A stretch of DNA of 64,000 nt from Microbulbifer sp. YPW16 (GTDB lineage: Bacteria; Pseudomonadota; Gammaproteobacteria; Pseudomonadales; Cellvibrionaceae): the NCBI RefSeq assembly GCF_021290385.1, contig NZ_CP089928.1, positions 2,836,501-2,900,500 on the forward strand, written 5' to 3'. The stretch's first letter is position 1; each line of letters opens with the position of its first letter. Below are positions 36,874 to 44,686 of the stretch, one piece after another. Under the pieces are notes generated by a model, which had not been told where the DNA came from, made no database searches, and saw nothing but the letters and a program-made list of their open reading frames with translations. Both the position numbers and the translations under genes were made by a program.

Positions 36874-37581
36874 TTACTGCCGGGTGCCATAGAGCTCGGC
36901 CGCCGGGCGGTACATCACCCATGAGGTGAGCACATACTTGTCACCGGAGGTGGGTACATTGCCCCGATGGGTATGGGTGAAACCGCAGGGTGACAGTACC
37001 AGGCTACCCCGCCGCGGCTTCAGGCGAATATCCTGGTAAATGAACTCGGTCTCGCCCCCCTCCTCCACATCATTCAGGTAAAGAAGCCAGAACAGCACCC
37101 GGTGCAGGGATTTCTGCCCGGGATCGGTGGGGTGTGGGTAGTGTTCCGAGTGCCAGTGACGGAACCCGCCGGTGGATTGGCGGTAGTGCTGGAAATTGAT
37201 GCCGTCGAAGTGGAAGATCCCGGAGACCAGCATCCGCAGCTGCTCATCGGGAAGCTGCGCGATATCGTCGCTGGCCAGGTTCCGTGGCGCCTGCAGGCTG
37301 TCATCGTAGATGGTCGGGGAGAGGGCGCCGGTAAGCATATGCGGGTAGCGCCGGCAATAGGCCATCAGTGCGCGCAGCACCACCTGGTTGACGGAGGTGC
37401 ACTCCTCCCGCCAGGACTCCATGCTGGAGATATACAGGTCAGAGCTGTTTTTCTTGCTCTTGTCCACACCGGAGCCGATGCGGCCCGCCTGCTTGTCGGG
37501 TGCGCTGTCGAAGCGCTGTATCAGGTGATCGCATACTTCTGCCGGAACCGCATCTTCAAACATTGCGACCAGGGAATCCAT
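36874..37581 (-). CDS. 2-oxoglutarate/Fe(II)-dependent oxygenase (prolyl 4-hydroxylase fold)
   Basis: 235 residues from ATG 37581; GAGAGG lies 8 bases upstream. An open frame continues upstream but the protein clearly starts MDSLVAMFEDAVPAEVCDHLI. Iron ligands are inferred as His and Glu in GGFRHWHSEH (H-x-E in place of the commoner H-x-D) and the distal His in FTHTHRGNVP, with the 2-oxoglutarate-binding Lys in GDKYVLTSW. RVLFWLLYLNDVEEGGETEF is the typical core strand pair. The substrate is unknown. It lies on the opposite strand between the two sigma modules, sharing its upstream region with module B. Confidence 0.85.
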   Translation of the reverse strand: MDSLVAMFEDAVPAEVCDHLIQRFDSAPDKQAGRIGSGVDKSKKNSSDLYISSMESWREECTSVNQVVLRALMAYCRRYPHMLTGALSPTIYDDSLQAPRNLASDDIAQLPDEQLRMLVSGIFHFDGINFQHYRQSTGGFRHWHSEHYPHPTDPGQKSLHRVLFWLLYLNDVEEGGETEFIYQDIRLKPRRGSLVLSPCGFTHTHRGNVPTSGDKYVLTSWVMYRPAAELYGTRQ

Positions 37582-37996
37582 GAAAACCGCCTCTCTGTAG
37601 TTATTCTTGTGATCGTGGCGCCCGCAGTGCAAGGCCTGCAGTGCCGCTACGGAATATTCGCATGTAGTGCGGGGACAGGAAAGCGGTGGAGATCGTGACA
37701 ATGGCCGGGGACCAGGCACGGGTTGCCGTCCCGGTCACCAGTGCTGCAGTCCCCGGTGCCCATTGTCATCACTGTGCGGGCATTTGCCCCACGAGTGTTG
37801 CCGGGGGAATTCTTCTGGCGGGTGCGGGTCGAAGCCAGTCAACGGCTTGCGCAATCGTGATCGCGTTATATGCCTGTCTTTGAGATCCCTGTTTCTCCTT
37901 GCCGGCAGTTAATGGTTTTTCATTGCAGCAAAACTGTGCGGAACGTCTGTTTGGGCGAAGCCTGTGGGGCGTTGGGAAAATAATTGCTCCTGCCCG
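37582..37996. other. Divergent intergenic region, oxygenase / sigma module B
   Basis: 415 bases between the oxygenase start and the ECF-type promoter of module B. No convincing gene. Short frames are Cys/Ser-rich read-outs of GC-rich spacer. Must hold the oxygenase promoter. No matching GGAACC-N16-CGT site was found facing the oxygenase. Confidence 0.5.
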
Positions 37997-38025
37997 GGAA
38001 CCTTTTCCCTGTCTGACACGTGTAG
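37997..38025 (+). promoter_or_regulatory. Predicted ECF sigma promoter, module B
   Basis: GGAACC at 37997-38002, 16 bases, CGTGTAG at 38019-38025, matching the module A site in boxes and spacing. The start codon of the sigma gene is 50 bases downstream. Confidence 0.65.
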
Positions 38026-38074
38026 GATGCACAAGCAGTCTGTGTGCGATTTCTAGGGGGAACGGGTAAGCCCG

Positions 38075-38632
38075 ATGACGTTTTTACGCTGGCCGAAAAG
38101 ACCGGAAGACCGGTTTACCGCCCTGGTGCGCCCGCACCTGCGCCTCCTGCATCGCATGGCCTACCGCTGGACACAGAATAACGACGAGGCTGAGGACCTG
38201 GTGCAGGACATCCTCACCCGCCTGTTTCCGAGAGTCGACGAGCTGGAGAGGGTGGACAAGCTGGGCCCCTGGCTGGTCCGGGTGCTGTATCGGCGCTTTG
38301 TCGACCTCTATCGTCGCAATGCCAACTCCCCCATTGACGATAGTGTCGAGCCCTCCGGGGATGATGCACTGTTTGACGAGCGGCTCACCGTAGAGAGTGA
38401 GCAGCTGGAGAGGTTGATCCTGCAGCGCGAACTCAACCGGGCCCTGTCCTCGATCGACAGCGGCTGGCGGGATGTGGTTCTGCTTCACGATGTAGAGGGT
38501 TATGCGGTGCTGGAAGTGGCCGAAATCCTCGACCTGAGTGTGGGCACGGTGAAATCGCGATTGCACCGTGCACGAAAAAAATTGCGTTTGGCGCTGGAAA
38601 CGGGAACCAAAACCGTTGCCGAGTCGTGTTAA
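38075..38632 (+). CDS. ECF-like RNA polymerase sigma factor, module B
   Basis: 185 residues; ATG 38075. Region 2: RMAYRWTQNNDEAEDLVQDILTRLF and LGPWLVRVLYRRFVDLYRR; region 4: VLLHDVEGYAVLEVAEILDLSVGTVKSRLHRAR. It matches the module A sigma over the whole length and differs mainly in the acidic linker (38340-38410). The short N-terminus (MTFLRWPKRPEDRF) aligns with the TTG-start form of module A and supports that choice. The anti-sigma gene follows after 17 bases. Confidence 0.92.
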   Translation: MTFLRWPKRPEDRFTALVRPHLRLLHRMAYRWTQNNDEAEDLVQDILTRLFPRVDELERVDKLGPWLVRVLYRRFVDLYRRNANSPIDDSVEPSGDDALFDERLTVESEQLERLILQRELNRALSSIDSGWRDVVLLHDVEGYAVLEVAEILDLSVGTVKSRLHRARKKLRLALETGTKTVAESC

Positions 38633-38649
38633 GGGACAAACGGGAGCGA

Positions 38650-39315
38650 ATGATGATGCATTGCAGACAGGCACAGCAGCAGCTTGAACAGCTCAAGCCC
38701 GAAAATGAGCCGGATCTGCTGGCACACCTGCGTCGCTGTCATGATTGCCGGGAATATGCCGAGGACCTGCGGGTCGCTCGCCTGCTGCGTACCATGCCGG
38801 CTCCCGAGCCGGAGGCAGGCTTCGAGAGTCGTGTTCTGCGCACAGCGATCAGCCAGTCGCGCGGGGTGCCGCAGGGGGCGAATGCTGTCGGCTGGAAATT
38901 GGCCACTGCCGCGAGCCTGCTGCTGGCGATCTTCCTGGCCCTGCCCCGGCAGGCGCCGACTCCAGCGGAGCCGGTTGGGCAGCTGGCGGGAACCGTGAGC
39001 CCAGGGGTGATGCCGGTAACACTTGCCCTGAAGAGTGGGCGGGACCTGGCAGGTGCAAAAATCCGGGTGGTAATGCCAGAGCACCTGGAAGTGGACGGAT
39101 TCGAGAACCAGCGCGACCTGCAGTGGCGCACGGACCTGAAGGCCGGGGCCAACCGCCTGACACTTCCGATACGCCAGCGTAATGATCGCGGAAATGATGT
39201 GATTCTGATCGAGATAGAGCACGAGGGTGCCCGCCGGGAATTCCGGGTACCGGTCCCCGGCGGTAATGGTGCCGTCTTGCAGGGGCAGGATGCACAGGGA
39301 ATGCAAAAGATATAG
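38650..39315 (+). CDS. Zinc-binding anti-sigma-like membrane protein, module B
   Basis: 221 residues from ATG 38650 (three ATGs in a row; GGGAG at 38642 fits the second or third best). The N-terminus has Cys in MMMHCRQAQQQ and then HLRRCHDCREY, the His-x3-Cys-x2-Cys signature of ZAS anti-sigma domains. After the motif R-T-M-P-A-P-E-P-E-A-G-F comes one membrane segment (about 86-102) and an extracytoplasmic beta domain paralogous to that of module A (LKSGRDLAGAKIRVVMPEHL, GANRLTLPI, IEIEHEGARREFRVPVP). It should hold the module B sigma factor at the membrane until an envelope signal arrives. Confidence 0.85.
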   Translation: MMMHCRQAQQQLEQLKPENEPDLLAHLRRCHDCREYAEDLRVARLLRTMPAPEPEAGFESRVLRTAISQSRGVPQGANAVGWKLATAASLLLAIFLALPRQAPTPAEPVGQLAGTVSPGVMPVTLALKSGRDLAGAKIRVVMPEHLEVDGFENQRDLQWRTDLKAGANRLTLPIRQRNDRGNDVILIEIEHEGARREFRVPVPGGNGAVLQGQDAQGMQKI

Positions 39316-39351
39316 AGAGAAGTTGAAAAGCGAACCACGATGAGGTGGACA

Positions 39352-39894
39352 ATGAAAGCTTATAAGAACTTGCTGATTGCAGCCGTATTCCTGTCGTCCC
39401 AGGTTGCACTACCAGCGCTCGGACAGGAAGAGGCCGATAATGACGACCTCGATATTGAAGTAACCGTGGTCGAGGCAAACGAGAGCGCCGCAGACGCTGT
39501 CAACAATATCGAGCTGCCGGAGGCGATCAGTGATGTTGCCCGCATGGCGATCCAGGAAGGTGGCCTGGCGGTGGCCGAGGCGGCACGCAGTGGCGAACTG
39601 GGCGGTGATGACCAGGAGCTGGAAGAGGTGGCCGGGGATGTAGAGGCTGCTGAAGAAGCGGCCATGAATGCGGAAGCAGCACTGGCCGAAGCGGCAGCCA
39701 ATGCCAATGAGGCCGCTCGTGAGGCTATTAATAATGCGCTCTCCGGTGGGGGGTCCGCTGAGGAAATCCTGGAGAATATCCCGGACGATGTGATTGAGAA
39801 CCTGCCTGAGGATGTGCTGGACAGGTTAAACGAAGTGCTGGATAACAGGCCGGATATAGAAACCCCCGAGGTCGACACGCCATCGGGCGGGTGA
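39352..39894 (+). CDS. Small secreted Ala/Glu-rich helical protein, module B
   Basis: 180 residues from ATG 39352, with GAGGTGG 6 bases upstream; an in-frame ATG at 39340 lies inside that ribosome site. Signal peptide MKAYKNLLIAAVFLSSQVALPALG, cleaved before QEEAD. The mature part is strongly acidic, Ala/Glu/Asn-rich and helical, with NNIELPEAISDVARMA and IPDDVIENLPEDVLDRLNEVL matching the module A protein. No known domain. Located 36 bases after the anti-sigma gene. Confidence 0.75.
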   Translation: MKAYKNLLIAAVFLSSQVALPALGQEEADNDDLDIEVTVVEANESAADAVNNIELPEAISDVARMAIQEGGLAVAEAARSGELGGDDQELEEVAGDVEAAEEAAMNAEAALAEAAANANEAAREAINNALSGGGSAEEILENIPDDVIENLPEDVLDRLNEVLDNRPDIETPEVDTPSGG

Positions 39895-39969
39895 TTCGCG
39901 CAAGGAAAAATGTGGTTTCAGGCTGGGCAGGAATGCCCGGCCTTTTTGTGTATATAAAAGAGGTGTTTT

Positions 39970-41319
39970 GTGCGCACGATAATAAATGCATTGGCAGCCT
40001 GTTGCCTCGCCTCCAGTGCGACCGTGGCAAGCGCTGAGCAGGATGCTTTCTCCCAGGGGACCACTGCATTCAAGCGCGGAGACTATGGCGTGGCCCTGGA
40101 GCGTTTCGAGGCCGCCCGTGCGCGTGGCAACCGTAGTAACAACCTGTCCTACAACCTGGGGGTGAGCCTGTACAGGCTGGGGCGCTATCCGGAGGCCAGC
40201 GTCTGGTTTGAGTCCCTGCTCGACAGCCCGCAGTGGCACGACCTGGCACTGTTCCAGCTGGGGCTGGTGGCAGAGAAGCAGGGAGACCGAAAGCTGGCGC
40301 AGCGGCGCTATAAAAGAGTAGCGGCGTCGCGCTCGGAAAAGCTGCGTCGCCTCGCTGGTGTCCGGCTGGATCACCTGGATGACCCAGCCAGGCCTGCCGG
40401 GCCCGCGCGTGACAGCGGGGCGGCCCGCGGTGGCGGCCGGCGCGGCTCGGCGCTGCTGAGACTGGCCGCGGGCTACGATGACAACGCCTACGCCCTGCGG
40501 GATGAGCTGCTGGCGGGTGCGTCCGAAGGGGAGGATAGCTATACGGATCTTTTTGCCTGGGGCCAGTACCGGCTGGCAGGCACGCCAAGCGACGGCTGGC
40601 GCCTGCAGGGGTACGCCTTCCGGCGTTCTTACTCCGAGTACAGCTCCCTCGATCTCAGCAGCCTCAGTGCCGGTGTCGCCCGGGACCTGAGTTGGGGGGC
40701 CTGGCAGCTTGAGCTGGGCGGTGCGGCCGAACAGGTGGGCCTCGATGGCGAAGAGGTTTTCCGACAGCTGCGCCTCCAGGCCAAGGCCCGGCAGCGGATC
40801 GGTGACGGCGAACTGGAGCTTTCGTTTGTGCCCTCACGGTTTTCCGGTGGCAGTGGCTACGAATACCTGGATGGGACGCGCCAGCGGTTCGGGGCCGACT
40901 GGGAACAGCCCCTGGGCCGCGCGCAGTTGGAAGTGGGCTACCAGCTGGACCTGAATGACCGCGACGACCTGCTGGTTGCCACGGAGACGGGTGACAACTT
41001 CTACAGCTACTCCCCGGTCCGGCACACCTTCGGCGCCGAGGTGCAGTGGTCGCTCGCTGGCAACTGGTTACTGTCTGCAGGTTCCGAGTACCGGCTGAGT
41101 ACCTATGACGGTGAGAACCGGCTGGTTGACACCGACGGTGTCGTGCGCGAGGCGCAGCGGGAAGCCGATCGCCTCAAGGCGTGGCTGGGCTCCCAGTGGC
41201 TGGTGTCGCCGCGGCTGCGCCTGGCGGGCAACCTGACATTCACCAACAACGAGGAGAATTTCGCGGTGTATGACCACGACAAAACCGAGGCCAGCCTCGG
41301 CGTCACCTACACCTTCTGA
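39970..41319 (+). CDS. TPR plus outer-membrane beta-barrel protein, module B (GTG start)
   Basis: 449 residues from GTG 39970; AGAGG lies 7 bases upstream. Signal peptide of about 22 residues (ends VASA). TPR-like helices at 25-130 (FKRGDYGVALERFEAARARG, SYNLGVSLYRLGRYPEASVWFESLL, LALFQLGLVAEKQGDRKLA). A Gly/Ala/Arg-rich linker follows, then a barrel ending GVTYTF. Shared with module A: GYDDNAYALRDELLAG, LFAWGQYRL, PSDGWRLQGYAF, GYEYLDG, YSYSPVRHTFGAE, DKTEASLGVTY. Last gene of the operon; terminator at 41330. Confidence 0.82.
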   Translation: MRTIINALAACCLASSATVASAEQDAFSQGTTAFKRGDYGVALERFEAARARGNRSNNLSYNLGVSLYRLGRYPEASVWFESLLDSPQWHDLALFQLGLVAEKQGDRKLAQRRYKRVAASRSEKLRRLAGVRLDHLDDPARPAGPARDSGAARGGGRRGSALLRLAAGYDDNAYALRDELLAGASEGEDSYTDLFAWGQYRLAGTPSDGWRLQGYAFRRSYSEYSSLDLSSLSAGVARDLSWGAWQLELGGAAEQVGLDGEEVFRQLRLQAKARQRIGDGELELSFVPSRFSGGSGYEYLDGTRQRFGADWEQPLGRAQLEVGYQLDLNDRDDLLVATETGDNFYSYSPVRHTFGAEVQWSLAGNWLLSAGSEYRLSTYDGENRLVDTDGVVREAQREADRLKAWLGSQWLVSPRLRLAGNLTFTNNEENFAVYDHDKTEASLGVTYTF

Positions 41320-41329
41320 TTGTCCCCGA

Positions 41330-41360
41330 CGGCCCGTCGACAAGCGGGCCGACAGTTTTT
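41330..41360 (+). terminator. Intrinsic terminator after module B
   Basis: CGGCCCG-TCGACAAG-CGGGCCG stem of 7 bp, 4 bases, then TTTTT. It lies 10 bases after the barrel gene stop and before the convergent hydrolase gene. Confidence 0.65.
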
Positions 41361-41387
41361 CCCGGCGCACAGGGAAGCGTGCCGGCT

Positions 41388-42188
41388 TTATTCCAGCCAG
41401 CGTTGCAGTTCCGCAACGATGGCGTCCGGTGCCCGCAGCCAGCTCAGGTGCGGGTTGCCGCCGGTCAGCGGTAGGTCGAGGTGGCGTACCTCGCCCCCCA
41501 GCAACGAGGCCAGTCGCGCAGTTGCCGCCGGTGGCGCGAAGTCATCGCCGCTGATGGCCAGGTGCAGGGAGGGTCCTGCCCGGTTCTCACCAGTTTGCCG
41601 CCGCTCCGGCGCGAAGCGTCCGCTGAATACTGAGGCTGCCCAGTCCGTCATTACCCCGCGCGCCTCGCGACCGCCAAAACCCAGTACCCGGCCGGGGAAA
41701 TAGCCCAGCAGGTGGCCGCTGCCCCAGGCCAGCCCCGCCAGGGCCAGCACTTTCATACGCATGCTGCCCTGCCAGCAGCGGAAATGCAGGTGTCCCGCGG
41801 CGACCGTGACAATACGCGCCTGTCCCGTCAGCCCCTCCCTCGCAGCCAGTGTCGCCACCTGGCCGCCGATACTGTGGCCGAGAACTGCCGTCGGCAATCC
41901 CAGCCGCTCCAGCAATGAAGGCAGGAACCCGTGCACCAGGTCGTTGTAACCGAAGTCCGAGCGCCGCGATGGGCGCGGCCGGCTGGTCCCGGTGCCAGGC
42001 AGCTCGGTGACCGCACTGCTGTAGCCGGCTTCCGCCAGGCTCTCCTGCAGGCGCTGGTAGCGGGAGGCGGGCACGCCCAGGGCGGGCAGCACAAGCAGCA
42101 GCGGGGCGTCGCCGCGGGGCCTGCGAAGCATGACCGGTACCCGGAAGGGACCGAACTGGTGATCGAGTATCTCCTGGCTGGGTGCCAT
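41388..42188 (-). CDS. Alpha/beta hydrolase
   Basis: 266 residues. The nucleophile elbow is VLGHSIGGQVATLAA (Ser at about 107), with an oxyanion region after the first strand (LLLVLPALGVPASRYQRL) and a catalytic Asp/His pair toward the end (SGDDFAPP; GGNPHLSWLR). GTGTSRPRPS is a cap-loop feature. The substrate cannot be named. Convergent with module B and divergent from rpsF. Confidence 0.85.
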   Translation of the reverse strand: MAPSQEILDHQFGPFRVPVMLRRPRGDAPLLLVLPALGVPASRYQRLQESLAEAGYSSAVTELPGTGTSRPRPSRRSDFGYNDLVHGFLPSLLERLGLPTAVLGHSIGGQVATLAAREGLTGQARIVTVAAGHLHFRCWQGSMRMKVLALAGLAWGSGHLLGYFPGRVLGFGGREARGVMTDWAASVFSGRFAPERRQTGENRAGPSLHLAISGDDFAPPAATARLASLLGGEVRHLDLPLTGGNPHLSWLRAPDAIVAELQRWLE

Positions 42189-42323
42189 GGCAGCTCCTGA
42201 GTTTCCGGGGTGGAGGGGAGTAAGTTACCCCCGGTCGGCGGATGCTGACATGACTGGAAAGATGAAACCGGTTGGCCACTTGCCCCGGGGGTGGCTGAGG
42301 GTATGCTGGATCGATTGATCAAC

Positions 42324-42352
42324 TTGCAACCAGGGTGGCAAGTGCATAGAAT
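42324..42352 (+). promoter_or_regulatory. Sigma70 promoter of the rpsF operon
   Basis: TTGCAA, 17 bases, TAGAAT; transcription would begin near 42359, giving a leader of about 87 bases before rpsF. That leader contains GC hairpins with CCG trinucleotides (around 42392 and 42410-42422), which may be the S6:S18 autoregulatory site known for this operon in many bacteria. The RNA-motif assignment is only suggestive. Confidence 0.6.
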
Positions 42353-42445
42353 ACGCCGCCCGCGATGTGCCCCCGCAAACAGGGCCGTCGCTCTCCTTGC
42401 CTCACCGGACTGTCCGGGAGGCTGTTTAACCCGTAAGGAGCAAAA

Positions 42446-42898
42446 ATGCGTCATTACGAAATTGTATTCCTGGTTCACCCGGACCAGAGCGAGCAGGTAC
42501 CCGGCATGGTGGAGCGTTACACCGCCACCATCAAGGACAGCGGTGGCCAGGTTCACCGCCTGGAAGACTGGGGCCGTCGCCGCCTCGCCTACCCGATCAA
42601 CAAGATCCACAAGGCGCACTACGTTCTGCTGAACGTCGAGTGCACCGAAGAAGCTCTGGAAGAGCTGACCACCAACTTCCGTTACAACGATGCCGTGCTG
42701 CGTAATATGGTGATTCGCGAAGATGAAGCGATCACCGAAGAGAGCCCGATCATGAAGGCGGAAAAAGAGAGCCGCGAGCGCAAGGCCGCCCGTGCCGAGC
42801 GCAGTGAGCGCCGCGAGCGCGCCGAGAAGGACGACAAGTCTTCCGGCGAATCCAAGCCCAGCGAAGAGCAATCTTCCGACCAGGCAAGCGAAGAGTAA
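42446..42898 (+). CDS. rpsF: 30S ribosomal protein S6
   Basis: 150 residues. The core ([25 protein letters not shown] ... [28 protein letters not shown]) is standard S6. From about residue 108 on there is a long charged Glu/Lys/Arg/Ser tail ending DQASEE, longer than the E. coli form and unstructured in prediction. In E. coli the tail receives extra glutamates from RimK, and this tail is compatible with that. AAGGAG lies 6 bases before the ATG. First gene of the operon with rpsR. Confidence 0.97.
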   Translation: MRHYEIVFLVHPDQSEQVPGMVERYTATIKDSGGQVHRLEDWGRRRLAYPINKIHKAHYVLLNVECTEEALEELTTNFRYNDAVLRNMVIREDEAITEESPIMKAEKESRERKAARAERSERRERAEKDDKSSGESKPSEEQSSDQASEE

Positions 42899-42910
42899 GG
42901 GGGTTACCAG

Positions 42911-43141
42911 ATGGCACGTTTTTTCCGTCGTCGTAAGTTCTGCCGTTTCACCGCGGAAGGTGTAAAGCGTATCGACTACAAAGATCTCGATACCCTGAAG
43001 GCCTACGTTTCCGAAACCGGCAAGATCGTACCGAGCCGTATCACCGGTACCAAGGCCCGTTACCAGCGCCAGCTGGCCACTGCGGTCAAGCGCGCTCGTT
43101 ACCTGGCACTGCTGCCGTACACGGACAGCCACGAAGCCTAA
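42911..43141 (+). CDS. rpsR: 30S ribosomal protein S18
   Basis: 76 residues. [29 protein letters not shown] and [29 protein letters not shown] are the standard S18 sequence. It binds S6 and 16S rRNA in the platform of the small subunit. Begins 12 bases after rpsF. Confidence 0.98.
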   Translation: MARFFRRRKFCRFTAEGVKRIDYKDLDTLKAYVSETGKIVPSRITGTKARYQRQLATAVKRARYLALLPYTDSHEA

Positions 43142-43185
43142 GCAGCCGTTTTGCTTAGAATCGTTACAAGAGAAGCTATCTAAAT

Positions 43186-44019
43186 ATGCGCGCCCTGGCT
43201 GAGTTTATTATGCGCGGGCGCGTGCGGGCGGTGCTCACTGCGATGGTGGGTATCCCCCTGATCAGCCCGGCAGCGCTGGCCCTGGTGAGCCTGCGCAAGG
43301 GGACCAACGATGGCCTGATGGTGCTGGTCTGGGCCTTGTTGCCGGTGGTTGCCGGTGGCATGAGCGGGGTCTTTTCCCCGCTGATGACAGGCCTGGGAGC
43401 CACGCACCTGGCAGCGGTCTTCTGTGGTGCCCTGGCACTGCGCGGGACCCGCTCCTGGACGTCGGGGCTGGTGGTGCTCACCGCAGTAGCCTCAGCGGGA
43501 ATCCTGGCGACATCGCATTTCAGCGGTGGCCTGCTGGAGACCCTGTTGCAGGCTGCCACGGAATCCGGTGGTGCACAGGCCGACCAGTTGCGCCAGGTCT
43601 TCAACAGTGAGGCCCTGGCCACCGGTTACCTGGCACTGGTGTCGGCGATTACCGCCACCCTGGCGCTGGTACTGGGCCGCTGGTGGCAGGCGCTGCTGTA
43701 CAACCCTGGCGGGCTGCGTGAGGAGTTCCACCAGCTGCGCATGCCGCTGCCGCTGGCGGCGACGGCCATGTTGCTGTGGGTATTCTGCCTGTTGACCCCG
43801 GGGCTGGCTTTCTGGGGCGCAGTGGTCGCCTTCCCGCTGGTACTGGCCGGCATTGCGCTGATCCACTCGCTGGTAGCCCAGCGGGGCTGGGGGCGCGGTC
43901 CACTGGTGGCCATGTATGTGGCGCTGGTAATCGCGGCACTGCCGCTGGCCGGGTTCCTGTGTGGGCTGGCGCTGATCGATAGCTGGATTGATATTCGCGG
44001 GCGTTCCGCCAACAAGTAG
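43186..44019 (+). CDS. Conserved membrane protein between rpsR and rplI (DUF2232-like)
   Basis: 277 residues with about seven or eight hydrophobic segments and very short loops. The same position, between rpsR and rplI, is occupied by a membrane protein of this type in Pseudomonas and relatives. Function is unknown. The general look (YybS/DUF2232 group, possibly an ECF-transporter S-like fold) is a guess from topology. There is a moderately conserved [15 protein letters not shown] loop at about residue 170. Confidence 0.8.
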   Translation: MRALAEFIMRGRVRAVLTAMVGIPLISPAALALVSLRKGTNDGLMVLVWALLPVVAGGMSGVFSPLMTGLGATHLAAVFCGALALRGTRSWTSGLVVLTAVASAGILATSHFSGGLLETLLQAATESGGAQADQLRQVFNSEALATGYLALVSAITATLALVLGRWWQALLYNPGGLREEFHQLRMPLPLAATAMLLWVFCLLTPGLAFWGAVVAFPLVLAGIALIHSLVAQRGWGRGPLVAMYVALVIAALPLAGFLCGLALIDSWIDIRGRSANK

Positions 44020-44056
44020 GAACGGGCCGCACAATACTGAAATTGAGGAAACCGAG

Positions 44057-44503
44057 ATGGAAGTTATTCTGCTCGATAAAGTAGGCAAGCTGGGCAACGT
44101 GGGTGACCGCGTTGAGGTCAAAGCCGGTTTCGGCCGCAACTTCCTGCTGCCCACTGGCAAGGCCATCCGTGCTACTGCCGCCAACATCGCCGAGTTCGAA
44201 GCCAAGCGCGCCGAGCTGGAAGCTGCCGCCGCCGAGAAGGTGAAGGCTGCCGAGGAGCGTGCCGAGAAGCTGTCCGGCCTGACTGTTACCATCACCGCCA
44301 ATGCCGGCGATGAGGGTAAGCTGTTCGGTTCCGTGGGCGCCGGTGACATCGCCGAGGCAATTACTGCCGACAGCGTTGAAGTGGCCAAGGCCGAGGTCAA
44401 CCTGCCGGAAGGCACCCTGCGTGAGACCGGTGAGTACGACATCGACGTACAGCTGCACGCTGACGTTGTCGCCACCGTCAAGGTTGTGATCGTCGCAGAA
44501 TAA
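44057..44503 (+). CDS. rplI: 50S ribosomal protein L9
   Basis: 148 residues from ATG 44057, with GAGGAAA 6 bases upstream. The open frame begins further up at 43988 in the end of the previous gene, but L9 starts [32 protein letters not shown]. The long central helix ([20 protein letters not shown]) and the C-terminal domain ([16 protein letters not shown]) are standard. Confidence 0.98.
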   Translation: MEVILLDKVGKLGNVGDRVEVKAGFGRNFLLPTGKAIRATAANIAEFEAKRAELEAAAAEKVKAAEERAEKLSGLTVTITANAGDEGKLFGSVGAGDIAEAITADSVEVAKAEVNLPEGTLRETGEYDIDVQLHADVVATVKVVIVAE

Positions 44504-44686
44504 GCGCCACGCGCTTATCTGGCGGCCGGGCGGCCCCTGCGGTTCGCCCGCCGGGCCGGGCATTCTCCCGGGTGAACCTGGTTCACTCCAATGGGATGCC
44601 CATCTGCGGCCCAGTCGCGCTACAATCGGGCGCTGGATTCCCTGTGGGTCCAGCGCCCGATCTGTTTCTGGTAGTCAGTTATTGCA

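Noticed and set aside
36438-36929. 163-codon plus-strand frame with Ser-Asn-Ala repeats
   Set aside because: No ribosome site and unlikely composition. The repeats are a simple 9-bp tandem array, and the frame runs into the end of the oxygenase gene on the other strand.
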